Positions 16,021 through 24,920 of a DNA stretch of 64,000 bases are shown one piece after another. The notes below the pieces were generated by a model, which was not told the origin of the DNA, ran no database searches, and saw only the letters and a program-made list of their open reading frames with translations. The stretch spans positions 62,001-126,000 of the forward strand of contig NZ_JAJNOC010000011.1 of assembly GCF_021044825.1 (NCBI RefSeq), read 5' to 3'. Position 1 is the stretch's first letter; the number at the start of each line of letters is the position of its first letter. A program made the position numbers and the translations under genes. Origin of the DNA: Massilia phyllostachyos. Its GTDB lineage: Bacteria > Pseudomonadota > Gammaproteobacteria > Burkholderiales > Burkholderiaceae_D.

Positions 16021-16943
16021 CGTCGCTCCGTTCGTACCGATGCCGCCACCATGGTGTCCTGCCAGTTGCCGATCTCGCGCCAGCCGACACGGATGCCCGG
16101 TCCGCCGGGCGTGCCGGGCGCACCCGGGGGTGCGTCGGGCCCGGGCGGGTCGGGTGTGCCGGGCGGCGTGTCCGGCCCGGGAGGTCCGGAAGGCGCTGCC
16201 GGACCGCCAGCGCCTTCGGGCGCCGAAGGGTCCGGGCCACCAGGCGCGTCCGGCACACTGGGCACACCAGGCATACCAGGCGCGCCCGGCGTATCCGGTG
16301 AAGCCGGGTCCGGCCCGGACGGCGGACCGGCTCCCGGCCCGGGCGGACCAGGTGGCCGCAGCTTGCGGTAATACGCCTGCACCGCCGCCTGCGTCGTGTC
16401 CACGCTGCCGAAGCCGAGCGCGGTGATGCGGTACAGCACGGCTTCCGGCCCCGATGGCATCAGCTCGATCAGGTAGCGCGGCGGCTGTACGGCGAGCGCG
16501 CCGCCGCCGAGCGGCATGCGGGCGCCGCTGTAGGCGCCGAGGGTGACACCGGGGCCGTCCGGGTCGGACAGGGCGTCGTGAATGTCGTCGGCGCCGCCGT
16601 GGCGGCACAGCCCCTCGTACGATGCGCTGCCCCGGCACCCTTCTGCAAAAGCATCCGGGTCCGCGTTCGCCAGCGCCATTGCGCGGGCCGAGCCGGGATC
16701 CGCGCCGCCCTCGATATCGTGCTCGGCATCGAGCAGTCCCGCCATGGCGCCGTGCAATGCCAGCATGCGGTCGCGTTCGTGTCCCGAGATACGGGCGGAG
16801 CCGATCGCGGCGCGCGCGGCGGCGATGCCGGTCATCAAGACCGCGAGCATCAGGAGCAAGGCGGTCAGGAGCGCAATGCCGCGCTGCCGCGCCTGCCGCT
16901 CATGGGGCGCATGCCGACTCATCGAAAAAGGCAGGATTGTCAT
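16017..16943 (-). CDS. pilX: Minor pilin PilX with collagen-like proline/glycine tail
   Basis: A 308-residue protein. The N-terminus (about residues 15-45, RQRGIALLTALLLMLAVLMTGIAAARA) is the PilX helix, with Ile/Ala replacing the usual FxxxE, typical of PilX/GspK-like pilins. A globular part extends to about residue 193. Residues about 195-282 are an imperfect Gly-Pro-x triplet array (PPG, TPG, APG, MPG and similar), followed by a short ordered C-terminus. The start is placed at MTILPFSMSRHAPHER, 7 nt after the pilW stop. PilX normally helps initiate pili and modulate aggregation. The collagen-like tail is not a usual part of the family. Confidence 0.85.
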   Translation of the reverse strand: MTILPFSMSRHAPHERQARQRGIALLTALLLMLAVLMTGIAAARAAIGSARISGHERDRMLALHGAMAGLLDAEHDIEGGADPGSARAMALANADPDAFAEGCRGSASYEGLCRHGGADDIHDALSDPDGPGVTLGAYSGARMPLGGGALAVQPPRYLIELMPSGPEAVLYRITALGFGSVDTTQAAVQAYYRKLRPPGPPGPGAGPPSGPDPASPDTPGAPGMPGVPSVPDAPGGPDPSAPEGAGGPAAPSGPPGPDTPPGTPDPPGPDAPPGAPGTPGGPGIRVGWREIGNWQDTMVAASVRTERR

Positions 16944-16950
16944 CGCGCCC

Positions 16951-17913
16951 TCACCTTGCCCGCGCCGGCACAGCGACAGTGGTGGCGAACACCTTGCGGT
17001 AACGCGGTTCGCCATTGCCGCCGTCGCGCGCAGGCCGGCCCGGATCGCCGAGCCTGGCCAACTCCGCTTCCGGCAGCCACGTGCCGGCATCCGCTTGGCC
17101 ATGCGCCGCGCCGTAGTCCGGCCCGAACAGCGCATGGACGACCTGGCGCGTGCTGTCCAGCTTGCTGACCGGACCATGCAGCAGCAGCGCCACGCGCACG
17201 CTGGCGATCTTCTTCCAGTGCGTGCGCCGCCGCAGGTCGGCTTCGCGCTGGGCGGCCGTCGCGCCCGCCAATGCGAGGCCGGCGTCGAGCTCGGCCAGGG
17301 AGCTGGCGTTCAGGTAGCGTTCGGGCGCGCCATCGCCGTCGAGGTCGACGCCGTACAGCAACTGGAAGCTGTCGACCGCGCCGACCACGGCGTCGGACGA
17401 CCAATTGCTGGCGCCGCGGTACTTGCAGCGCAGCTCGGCCTCGTCCTGGGCGTTGCGCGCCACGTAGAAGATGCTCCAGCCCTCCTCGTCGCCGTGGACG
17501 CCGAAGCCGGCGCAGTCCAGGCTGCCGCCGTCGCCAGCGGGCGGCGCGCCGCTGCCGGGGAAGCGTATCGCCAGCACGTCGCTGCCGTTGATGGCGAGCG
17601 GCGACGCATTGTCGATGGCGAAGCCGGTGCGCGGCACGCTGTGTGCGTCGAGTCCGCTCAGCGCGGCGGGTGCGGCCGGATCGGGGCCGCCGCTCGCGCG
17701 CTCCCAATCGGCGGCGGCCGACTGGCGCACCGCGCGGGCAACGACTTCGAGCGCGTAGCGGCCCGCATCGTCCATGGCCGCCGTTTCCAGCTGGGCCGCG
17801 AAGGCGCGGTTGGCCCAGACGAACAGGCTGCCGGCGGCCAGTAGGACCACCAGTCCGATGCTCATGGCGACCAGGAGCTCGGCCATGGTCATGCCGCGTT
17901 CGAGGCGTCTCAT
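16951..17913 (-). CDS. pilW: Minor pilin PilW
   Basis: A 320-residue protein starting MRRLERGMTMAELLVAMSIGLVVLL, a class III leader cut after Gly7 followed by MTMAELLVAMSIGL with Glu5. The length and C-terminal pattern fit PilW of the type IV pilus priming complex. The start overlaps the pilV stop (ATGA), which excludes the longer upstream frame. It is co-transcribed with pilV, pilX, pilE and fimT. Confidence 0.9.
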   Translation of the reverse strand: MRRLERGMTMAELLVAMSIGLVVLLAAGSLFVWANRAFAAQLETAAMDDAGRYALEVVARAVRQSAAADWERASGGPDPAAPAALSGLDAHSVPRTGFAIDNASPLAINGSDVLAIRFPGSGAPPAGDGGSLDCAGFGVHGDEEGWSIFYVARNAQDEAELRCKYRGASNWSSDAVVGAVDSFQLLYGVDLDGDGAPERYLNASSLAELDAGLALAGATAAQREADLRRRTHWKKIASVRVALLLHGPVSKLDSTRQVVHALFGPDYGAAHGQADAGTWLPEAELARLGDPGRPARDGGNGEPRYRKVFATTVAVPARAR

Positions 17914-18455
17914 CGGAGCACCATCACATATCCAGGGCCGTCGCCCGTGCCCTGCCAGCCGAGCTTCACCACCGGCAGCGCATCGGCGGCGCCATCGCAG
18001 TTCCATCGGTATGCCTTGCGCGTGGCGTCCCATGGCGCGCCGTCCCGGCACACGGTCAGCCGGCCATGCGGGAATTGGGTGAACAAGGCCTGGCGCATCT
18101 CGTGCAGGTCGAACTGGGCCAGTGCGCCTGGAGCGCAGCTGCTGCCGCCGAAGCAGGAGGCGGGTGCGGCGGGCAAACCATCGGCCGCGTCGTAGTGGAA
18201 GGAGAGATAGGGATTGGCGCCGTCCGGCAGCGCGGCGATGGCGGGGTTGACGCGCATGCGGGCGGACAGGGCATTGACCAGCTGCGCGGCGTCGGATCTC
18301 AGGCTGGCTTGCTGGCGGGTGCGTTCGGCCGTGATCTGCACGGCGCCGGCGCCGACGATGCCGACGGCCAGCACGAAGAGTGCGACCAGCACTTCGACCA
18401 GTGTGAAGCCTTGTTCGTGCGACTGCACGGTGTTCTCCCGAAAGCGCTGGAGCAT
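17910..18455 (-). CDS. pilV: Minor pilin PilV
   Basis: A 181-residue prepilin and the first gene of the minor-pilin operon. The leader MLQRFRENTVQSHEQG is followed by FTLVEVLVALFVLAVGIVGAGAVQ, with Phe1 and Glu5. The later AAQLVNALSARMRVNPA segment is typical of PilV. Four or five Cys occur in the C-terminal half. PilV, W, X and E form the priming complex at the pilus tip, normally together with PilY1, which is not encoded next to them here. Confidence 0.9.
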   Translation of the reverse strand: MLQRFRENTVQSHEQGFTLVEVLVALFVLAVGIVGAGAVQITAERTRQQASLRSDAAQLVNALSARMRVNPAIAALPDGANPYLSFHYDAADGLPAAPASCFGGSSCAPGALAQFDLHEMRQALFTQFPHGRLTVCRDGAPWDATRKAYRWNCDGAADALPVVKLGWQGTGDGPGYVMVLR

Positions 18456-18600
18456 CGATGGGCCGGCATGCGCAAGATGGCGTGCCGGTGGCGAGCTGTG
18501 ACGATATCAGGCGAGACAGAGCCGGCCATGAGTTGGACTAATCGGGATTGGGGAACTGTTGGGCGGAGACGCGCTCTGCCACGGTGCGACGGGGAGTTGG

Positions 18601-18635
18601 ACGCGTGGGCGGGGGGGGGGGGGCGCCCACCCTAC
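18601..18635 (-). repeat. Dispersed TAGGGTGGGCG element (copy 2) with a 13-G tract
   Basis: On the minus strand TAGGGTGGGCG is followed by 13 C and then GCCCACGCGT, so the usual loop is replaced by a homopolymer (G at 18611-18623 on the plus strand). It lies between nrdR and the pilV promoter region. Confidence 0.65.
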
Positions 18636-18643
18636 GAACAGCT

Positions 18644-19102
18644 TTACTTGCGAGGGTGGCCGACTTCGGCCAGGGCTTCCTGGAACTCGGCCAGGTCTTC
18701 GAAGTTCTTGTAGACCGAGGCGAAGCGGATGTAGGCGATCTTATCGAGGCGCTTGAGTTCCTGCATCACCAGTTCGCCAACGTAGCCGGTATCGACTTCG
18801 CGGCGGCCGCTGGTCAGGAGCTTTTCCTCGATGGTGGCCACGGCGGCGTCGATCGCCTCGGCCGCGACCGGGCGCTTGCGCAGGGCCAGCATCAGGCTGC
18901 CGCGCAGCTTGGCGGGCGCATATTCCATGCGGCTGCCGTTCTTCTTGACCAGGATCGGCATCGACAATTCGATGCGTTCATACGTGGTGAAGCGCTTGTC
19001 GCACTTCGAGCAGCGCCGGCGCCGGCGAATGGCGTCCCCCTCCTCGGACACGCGCGTGTCGAGGACTTGGGTATCTTCATTCTGGCAGAAAGGACATTTC
19101 AT
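18644..19102 (-). CDS. nrdR: Transcriptional repressor NrdR
   Basis: ATP/dATP-sensing repressor of ribonucleotide reductase genes. The 152-residue length is standard. The N-terminal zinc ribbon has MKCPFC and RRRRRCSKC, and the ATP-cone follows from about residue 47 (SMPILVKKNGSRMEY). It is 48 nt downstream of glyA on the same strand, a conserved pairing in betaproteobacteria. Confidence 0.97.
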   Translation of the reverse strand: MKCPFCQNEDTQVLDTRVSEEGDAIRRRRRCSKCDKRFTTYERIELSMPILVKKNGSRMEYAPAKLRGSLMLALRKRPVAAEAIDAAVATIEEKLLTSGRREVDTGYVGELVMQELKRLDKIAYIRFASVYKNFEDLAEFQEALAEVGHPRK

Positions 19103-19150
19103 GGCGCCGGGTGCCCAAAACGGGGCCGCATGGACGCGGCCCCTGGTTGC

Positions 19151-20398
<1,248 letters not shown>

Positions 20399-20504
20399 GT
20401 AAAACTCCAATCGAGAGAAATACCAGGCAACGGATCGCGTCGGCAGCGTGTTGGCGGGGCCCGGGACAAGCGCCTGCCGAACGCGTCTCTACAGCGTTCC
20501 GTTG

Positions 20505-20615
20505 ATGGCTGCCCAGGCGAACGGCGGTGATGCCTCACGTTCCCCGGTGGATGTCCACCTTGGCCGGACGTCGCGATTTGGACGCGCCCGGCATTTCGCC
20601 AGTTACGTGAGACGG
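20505..20615 (-). promoter_or_regulatory. ZTP (pfl) riboswitch in the glyA leader
   Basis: The minus strand reads TCACGT-AACTGGCG, a spacer, GGTGGACATCCACC, GGGG, ACGTGA and finally CGCCTGGGCAGCC. This is the pfl consensus: P1 (TCACGT with ACGTGA), the ACTGGCG strand, a P2 hairpin ending in CCACCGGGGA, and the conserved CGCCTGGGC 3' domain that forms the pseudoknot. pfl RNAs sense ZTP/ZMP, the signal of 10-formyl-THF shortage, and are known upstream of one-carbon genes including glyA. No obvious terminator follows, so control may act on translation or Rho access. Confidence 0.85.
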
Positions 20616-20626
20616 TGATTCACCAA

Positions 20627-20632
20627 ATTGTA
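20627..20632 (-). promoter_or_regulatory. -10 box of the glyA promoter
   Basis: TACAAT on the minus strand, about 12 nt upstream of the riboswitch P1. The -35 candidate is TTGCCC with an 18-nt spacer. Confidence 0.55.
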
Positions 20633-20760
20633 TGTGATCTACGCTCCTTAGGGCAAGGAAACTGCTGTCTTCCTAACAAGCCGCAGGCGCTGAGCCGCTC
20701 GCCAGCGGAGATGTAGCCGTTTCGGCTACAATTTTCGGACCATTCCTCAAGGACCCACCC

Positions 20761-21507
20761 ATGATCGTCTTGATTACCGGCGCCTCGGCCGGCTTCGGCG
20801 CCGCGATGGCGCGCACTTTTGTGAGCCATGGCCACCGCGCCATCCTGGCCGCGCGCCGCACCGAGCGCCTGGACGAGCTCGCGCGCGAGCTGGGCGACAG
20901 CGCCCTGCCGGTGACGCTGGACGTCACCAGCCGCGCCTCGATCGAGGCGGCACTGAATGGCCTGCCGGAAGGCTGGCGCGATATCGACGTGCTCATCAAC
21001 AATGCCGGCCTGGCCCTGAACACCAAGCCGGCCCACGAGGTGCCGCTGGAAGACTGGGACACCATGATCGCCACCAATTGCCAGGGCCTGGTGACCATGA
21101 CCCGCGCGCTCCTGCCGTCCATGGTTGCACGCTCGAGCGGCCTGGTGATCAACCTGGGTTCGGTGGCGGGCCACTACCCCTACCCGGGCGGCAACGTCTA
21201 CGGTGCCACCAAGGCCTTCGTCGAACAGTTCACGCTCAACCTGCGCGCCGACCTGGTCGGCACCGGCGTGCGCGCCACCAACCTGGCGCCGGGCCTGTGC
21301 GGCGGCACCGAGTTCTCGAACGTGCGCTTCAAGGGCGACGACGCGGCCGCGGCCAAGGTCTACGAGGGCACCGTGCCGCTCACGGCCGAGGATATCGCCA
21401 ACACCGCCTACTGGATCGCCACCCTGCCCCCGCACGTGAACGTCAACAGCATCGAGCTGATGCCGACCTGCCAGGGCTTCTCGCCGTTCGCGATCAAGCG
21501 CAGCTAA
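20761..21507 (+). CDS. ydfG: NADP-dependent short-chain dehydrogenase (YdfG-like)
   Basis: A 248-residue classical SDR. The cofactor motif TGASAGFG is at residues 6-13, NNAG at 80-83, and the catalytic Ser134, Tyr147 and Lys151 (YGATK) are present. The C-terminus with GGTEFSNVRFKGD resembles YdfG, which oxidises serine and related 3-hydroxy acids and also reduces malonic semialdehyde. The substrate here is inferred from family likeness only. It is monocistronic and ends before a shared terminator. Confidence 0.88.
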   Translation: MIVLITGASAGFGAAMARTFVSHGHRAILAARRTERLDELARELGDSALPVTLDVTSRASIEAALNGLPEGWRDIDVLINNAGLALNTKPAHEVPLEDWDTMIATNCQGLVTMTRALLPSMVARSSGLVINLGSVAGHYPYPGGNVYGATKAFVEQFTLNLRADLVGTGVRATNLAPGLCGGTEFSNVRFKGDDAAAAKVYEGTVPLTAEDIANTAYWIATLPPHVNVNSIELMPTCQGFSPFAIKRS

Positions 21508-21512
21508 GACAT

Positions 21513-21548
21513 AAAAAAAACCGCACCGTATTGCACGGCGCGGCTTTT
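21513..21548. terminator. Bidirectional intrinsic terminator between convergent genes
   Basis: Stem CCGCACCGT/ACGGCGCGG flanked by eight A and TTTT. It serves the SDR gene on the plus strand and the RcnB-like gene on the minus strand. Confidence 0.85.
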
Positions 21549-21563
21549 GTCGGAGCGATCGGC

Positions 21564-21998
21564 TCAGTTGCTCAGCAAGACCTGCGCAATCAGGCCGGTT
21601 GCAATGGCTGCCAGCACATAGTCATTGCCGGCGCGGACCCAGTGATGGCCGCGCGGCGGCGCGCTCAGGTGGCGTGCGCGCCAGTCGCTGACGACGTAGC
21701 GGTTCCCGCGATATTCGTGGCTCAGGCGATGGCCCCGGCGCAGGTCGTGGCGCGGTCCGCCGCCGCGGTAGTCGTCGCGACGGAAGTTGCGGGCGTCGTA
21801 ATAGCGGTCGCCGCCGCGGCGGTCGTTGTCATAGCCGCGGCGGTCGTCGTGGCGGTCGTAGTCGCGGCGGCCGTCGTATTGCGAATGGCCGTAGCGGTTG
21901 TCACGGTCATGGCCATGGTCGCCGCGTTGAGCCAATGCGCTGCCGCTGGCGGCCAGGGTCAGGGTAATCAGTGCCGATGCGATGATTTTCGATTTCAT
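21564..21998 (-). CDS. RcnB-family periplasmic protein
   Basis: A 144-residue secreted protein. The signal peptide MKSKIIASALITLTLAASGSALA is followed by a very Arg/Asp/Tyr/Gly-rich segment (about residues 25-90, repeated RRDYDR and DDRRGYDN-like units). The C-terminus (about residues 90-144) has the RcnB-like pattern LRRGHRLSHEYRGNRYVVSDWRARHLSAPPRGHHWV and a hydrophobic end. E. coli RcnB takes part in nickel/cobalt homeostasis, but members of this family are abundant in Massilia relatives and mostly uncharacterised. The start follows GGAGAG, which excludes the longer upstream frame. Confidence 0.8.
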   Translation of the reverse strand: MKSKIIASALITLTLAASGSALAQRGDHGHDRDNRYGHSQYDGRRDYDRHDDRRGYDNDRRGGDRYYDARNFRRDDYRGGGPRHDLRRGHRLSHEYRGNRYVVSDWRARHLSAPPRGHHWVRAGNDYVLAAIATGLIAQVLLSN

Positions 21999-22328
21999 GT
22001 CACTCTCCTGTTGACGCGGTGTGTTTTGCGATGGGTCCATTGAACCGCGAACCGGGCCGGGCAGGTGAAGCGGCCCGGTAACGAGCGCTACCAAATGTAT
22101 CCGTGAGCGGAACGACAAGCGTTTTAGCCCGCGTAACTAATCGTATCGGGCGCTGGGCAAATGTTAGAAAGTGTTACAGTAATTGGCCTTTCGGCTATGT
22201 TTCACGTCTACTATCGCCGCACTGCTCTGCCTTATCCGAGAGGCATGCACCATCCTTTCCCGGCTTTATGTACGCAAGCGTACATAGAAAGGGTAAATAT
22301 CGCGTAAAATGTTTCCTATTTTCATTTA
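21999..22328. other. Divergent intergenic region upstream of ybgC
   Basis: No gene seen. It holds a direct repeat TGTTA-N5-TGTTA (22162-22176), as used by some OmpR-family regulators, and the palindrome and -10 box described at 22267-22310. Confidence 0.45.
22267..22310 (+). promoter_or_regulatory. Putative ybgC-tol-pal promoter with a 20-bp palindromic operator
   Basis: TATGTACGC-AA-GCGTACATA at 22267-22286 is a perfect inverted repeat. Its right arm covers the expected -35 position (TACATA) of a promoter whose -10 is TAAAAT at 22305-22310. A repressor bound there would block the tol-pal operon. The regulator is unknown. Confidence 0.45.
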
Positions 22329-22745
22329 ATGGCAGGGGAAATGCCTTCAGCTTTTGACTGGACAGTCAGGGTCTATTACGAGGATACCGACGCCGGTGGC
22401 ATCGTGTTTTACGCTAATTACCTGAAATTCTTCGAGCGCGCCCGCACCGAATGGCTGCGCGCGCTCGGCGTCGGCCAGCAGGAATTGCTCGATGCCGAGG
22501 GCGCCGCCTTCGTCGTCCGCAGCGCCGCGCTCGACTATCACGCCCCGGCCCGCCTCGACGACGTGCTGACCATCCGCACCGTGGTGGACAAGCTCGGCGC
22601 CGCCTCGGTCCGCTTCGTCCAGCAAGCCTGGAAAGGCGAGCTGCTGCTGACCAGCGCCAGCGTCAAGGTCGGCTGCGTCGACCTGGCGACGATGCGTCCG
22701 CGCTCGCTCCCGGCCAGTGCTGCTGATAAAATGCGCGCCGCATAA
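22329..22745 (+). CDS. ybgC: Acyl-CoA thioesterase YbgC (Tol-Pal associated)
   Basis: A 138-residue hotdog-fold thioesterase. The catalytic motif YEDTDAGGIVFYANYLKFFERARTEWLR is intact. It is the first gene of the tol-pal cluster, as in many proteobacteria. It may start at 22329 or at the Met at 22341. Neither has a well-spaced Shine-Dalgarno, and the first lies only about 12 nt after the predicted transcription start. Confidence 0.95.
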   Translation: MAGEMPSAFDWTVRVYYEDTDAGGIVFYANYLKFFERARTEWLRALGVGQQELLDAEGAAFVVRSAALDYHAPARLDDVLTIRTVVDKLGAASVRFVQQAWKGELLLTSASVKVGCVDLATMRPRSLPASAADKMRAA

Positions 22746-22779
22746 CGAATCTAAACAATCAGACAACAGACCAGACCCG

Positions 22780-23463
22780 ATGACCGCATCCCAAGACCTT
22801 TCGTTCATTCACCTGATCAGCAACGCGCACATCCTGGTGCAGCTGATCATGGCCTTGCTGCTGATCCTGTCGATCGTGAGCTGGACCTACATCTTCCGCA
22901 AGGTCTTCGCCCTGCGCGCCGCCCGTAGCCAGACGGAGCAGTTCGAACGCAGCTTCTGGGCCGGCGGCAACCTGCACACCCTGCACCAGAGCGCCAGCGC
23001 CCAGCGCGACCAGAGCGGCCCGCTGGCCCGCATCTTCGAAGCCGGCATGGGTGAATTCATCAAGGGCAAGCAGGCGGCGCGCGACGTCAACGACATGGGC
23101 CCGGTGCTGGACGGTTCGCGCCGCGCCATGCGCGCTTCCTTCCAGCGCGAACTCGACGCCCTCGACCTGCACCTGAACTTCCTGGCCTCGGTCGGCTCGG
23201 TCTCGCCTTACATCGGCCTGCTCGGCACCGTGTGGGGCATCATGAACGCCTTCCGTGGCCTGGCCAATGTCCAGCAGGCGACCCTTGCTGTGGTCGCGCC
23301 CGGCATCGCCGAAGCGCTGATCGCCACCGCGATCGGCCTGTTCGCCGCGATTCCGGCGGTGGTCGCGTACAACCGCTTCACCCACGACATCGACCGCCTG
23401 GCGATCCGCTTCGAGAGCTTCGTCGAAGAATTCTCGAACATCCTGCAGCGCCAGGCGCGTTAA
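22780..23463 (+). CDS. tolQ: Tol-Pal system protein TolQ
   Basis: Inner-membrane stator-like subunit, homologous to ExbB and MotA, that couples the proton gradient to TolA. The protein has 227 residues with three membrane helices (about 20-42, 132-155 and 170-192). The VGSVSPYIGLLGTVWGIM motif and APGIAEALIATAIGLFAAIPAVVAYNRF are intact. The start MTASQDLSFIHLI was chosen because the longer frame begins inside ybgC. It is followed by tolR 15 nt later. Confidence 0.97.
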   Translation: MTASQDLSFIHLISNAHILVQLIMALLLILSIVSWTYIFRKVFALRAARSQTEQFERSFWAGGNLHTLHQSASAQRDQSGPLARIFEAGMGEFIKGKQAARDVNDMGPVLDGSRRAMRASFQRELDALDLHLNFLASVGSVSPYIGLLGTVWGIMNAFRGLANVQQATLAVVAPGIAEALIATAIGLFAAIPAVVAYNRFTHDIDRLAIRFESFVEEFSNILQRQAR

Positions 23464-23478
23464 GGAGGAAAGATCCCG

Positions 23479-23913
23479 ATGGCTTTTTCCAGCAGCAGCC
23501 TGCGCGGCGGACGCAAACGCAAATTCAAGTCCGAGATCAACGTTGTCCCGTACATCGACGTGATGCTGGTGCTGCTCATCATCTTCATGGCGGTGCCGGC
23601 CAACGAGGCGCCGAGCGCGGTGAACCTGCCGAGCGCCGAAAAATCGGCGCTACCGCCGGACACCTATATCCGCGTCGCGGTCCAGCCGGACAAGCAGCTA
23701 TCGATCGGCGTCGGCGGCAAGCAGAAGATCGCCATGGAAGACGTGGCCGACCGCACCGCCCTGCTCGAGCGCCTGCGCGCCCTGCATGAAGAGAATCCGG
23801 ATTACCCGGTCCTGATCGAGGGCGACCGCGAGAGCAAGTACGAGGACGTGATCAATCTGATCTCCGAAGCGAAGAAGATGGGCATCAACCGGGTCGGTCT
23901 CGCGACCAAGTAA
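23479..23913 (+). CDS. tolR: Tol-Pal system protein TolR
   Basis: Single-span inner-membrane partner of TolQ, ExbD family. The protein has 144 residues. The membrane helix NVVPYIDVMLVLLIIFMAVP carries the proton-conducting Asp27. The periplasmic domain holds the PVLIEGDRESKYEDVINLI segment. AGGAGG precedes the ATG. Confidence 0.97.
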   Translation: MAFSSSSLRGGRKRKFKSEINVVPYIDVMLVLLIIFMAVPANEAPSAVNLPSAEKSALPPDTYIRVAVQPDKQLSIGVGGKQKIAMEDVADRTALLERLRALHEENPDYPVLIEGDRESKYEDVINLISEAKKMGINRVGLATK

Positions 23914-23920
23914 GCAATTT

Positions 23921-24889
23921 ATGTCAGCAATGAAGCCTGTCACCGCCGGCGCGCCCTACCGCGTGCCGCCAGAACCGAGCCGCCTGCCCGCATTCATGCT
24001 GGCGGTGGCCGTGCACGCCGTGCTGCTGGGCTTCCTGTGGTTCGGCATCAGCTGGCAGACCAGCGAGCCGGTCGCGGTCGAGGCCGAGGTATGGGACATG
24101 TCGGTGCAGACCGCCGCCGCGCCGGAATTGCCGCCGCCGCCCGCGCCGGAACCCGAGCCGCAGCCGGAACCGGAGCCTGCTCCGCCGCCGCGTCCGGTCG
24201 AGCCGCCGCCGGTCGAGCGTCCTGCGCCGACGCCGCCGGACATCAATCTGCAGCGCGAGAAAGAGCGCAAGGAACTGGCGAAACGCGAAGAGGCCGAGAA
24301 GAAGGAACGCCTGCGCAAGGAAGAGGAAGCGCGCGAAGCGGAGCAACGCAAGAAGGAACTTGCCGAGCAGAAGAAGAAAGAGGACGACGAGCGCAAGAAG
24401 GAGCTCGCCAAGAAGGAAGAAGCGAAAAAAGAAGCCGACAGAAAGAAGGCGGAGAAACTTGCCGCCGAAAAGGCAGCGAAGGAAAAGGCAGAGAAAGCAG
24501 CCAAGGCCGAAGCGGCCAAGCTTGAAAAATTCCGCCAGGACGAACTCAAGCGCATCGCCGGCGCCATGGGCAGCACCGGCACCGCCGCCAAGTCGACCGC
24601 GCCGAAAGCAGACTCGGGCTACGTCGCCGCGATCACCGCCGCGATCAAGAGCAATACCGCCTACGGCGGCAGCACGACGATGCCCGGCAACCCGAAGGCG
24701 ATCTTCAAGGTCGAGCAGCTTCCGACCGGCGAAATCATGTCGGTGCGCCTGGTAAAAAGCAGCGGTGTGCCTGAGTTTGACAGAGCAGTGGAAAATGGTA
24801 TTAAAAAGGCATCGCCGCTGCCCAAGAAAAAGGACGGCACGGTGGAACGCACGCTCGACGTCAATTTCTCGATGAAGGATTACGACTGA
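23921..24889 (+). CDS. tolA: Tol-Pal system protein TolA
   Basis: Envelope-spanning protein that links TolQR to Pal and TolB during division. It has 322 residues: an N-terminal membrane anchor at about 22-44 with an SxxxH-like start, a Pro/Glu linker (about 68-105), a Lys/Glu/Ala helical stalk (about 108-205) and a C-terminal TolA domain (about 230-322) with AYGGSTTMPGNPKAIFKV and GVPEFDRAVENGIKKASPLP. It starts 8 nt after tolR. Confidence 0.96.
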   Translation: MSAMKPVTAGAPYRVPPEPSRLPAFMLAVAVHAVLLGFLWFGISWQTSEPVAVEAEVWDMSVQTAAAPELPPPPAPEPEPQPEPEPAPPPRPVEPPPVERPAPTPPDINLQREKERKELAKREEAEKKERLRKEEEAREAEQRKKELAEQKKKEDDERKKELAKKEEAKKEADRKKAEKLAAEKAAKEKAEKAAKAEAAKLEKFRQDELKRIAGAMGSTGTAAKSTAPKADSGYVAAITAAIKSNTAYGGSTTMPGNPKAIFKVEQLPTGEIMSVRLVKSSGVPEFDRAVENGIKKASPLPKKKDGTVERTLDVNFSMKDYD

Positions 24890-24920
24890 TTCATTCGATG
24901 GATACGGTTCAAGACAGATT

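Larger units (their letters stand above)
20399..20760. other. Divergent region between glyA and the SDR gene: riboswitch and promoters
   Basis: The region has no gene. It contains the ZTP riboswitch and the glyA promoter on the minus strand, and on the plus strand a hairpin GTAGCC-GTTTC-GGCTAC at about 20713-20729, directly followed by AATTTT, about 30 nt before the SDR start. Confidence 0.6.

Noticed and set aside
16017..17177. Longer PilX frame starting at 17177
   Set aside because: Its first 78 residues lie inside pilW and are Arg/Ala-rich shadow sequence. The start at 16943 gives a normal prepilin N-terminus.
20399..20410. Upstream TTG start for glyA
   Set aside because: The codons before MFAKDH contain the ribosome binding site itself.
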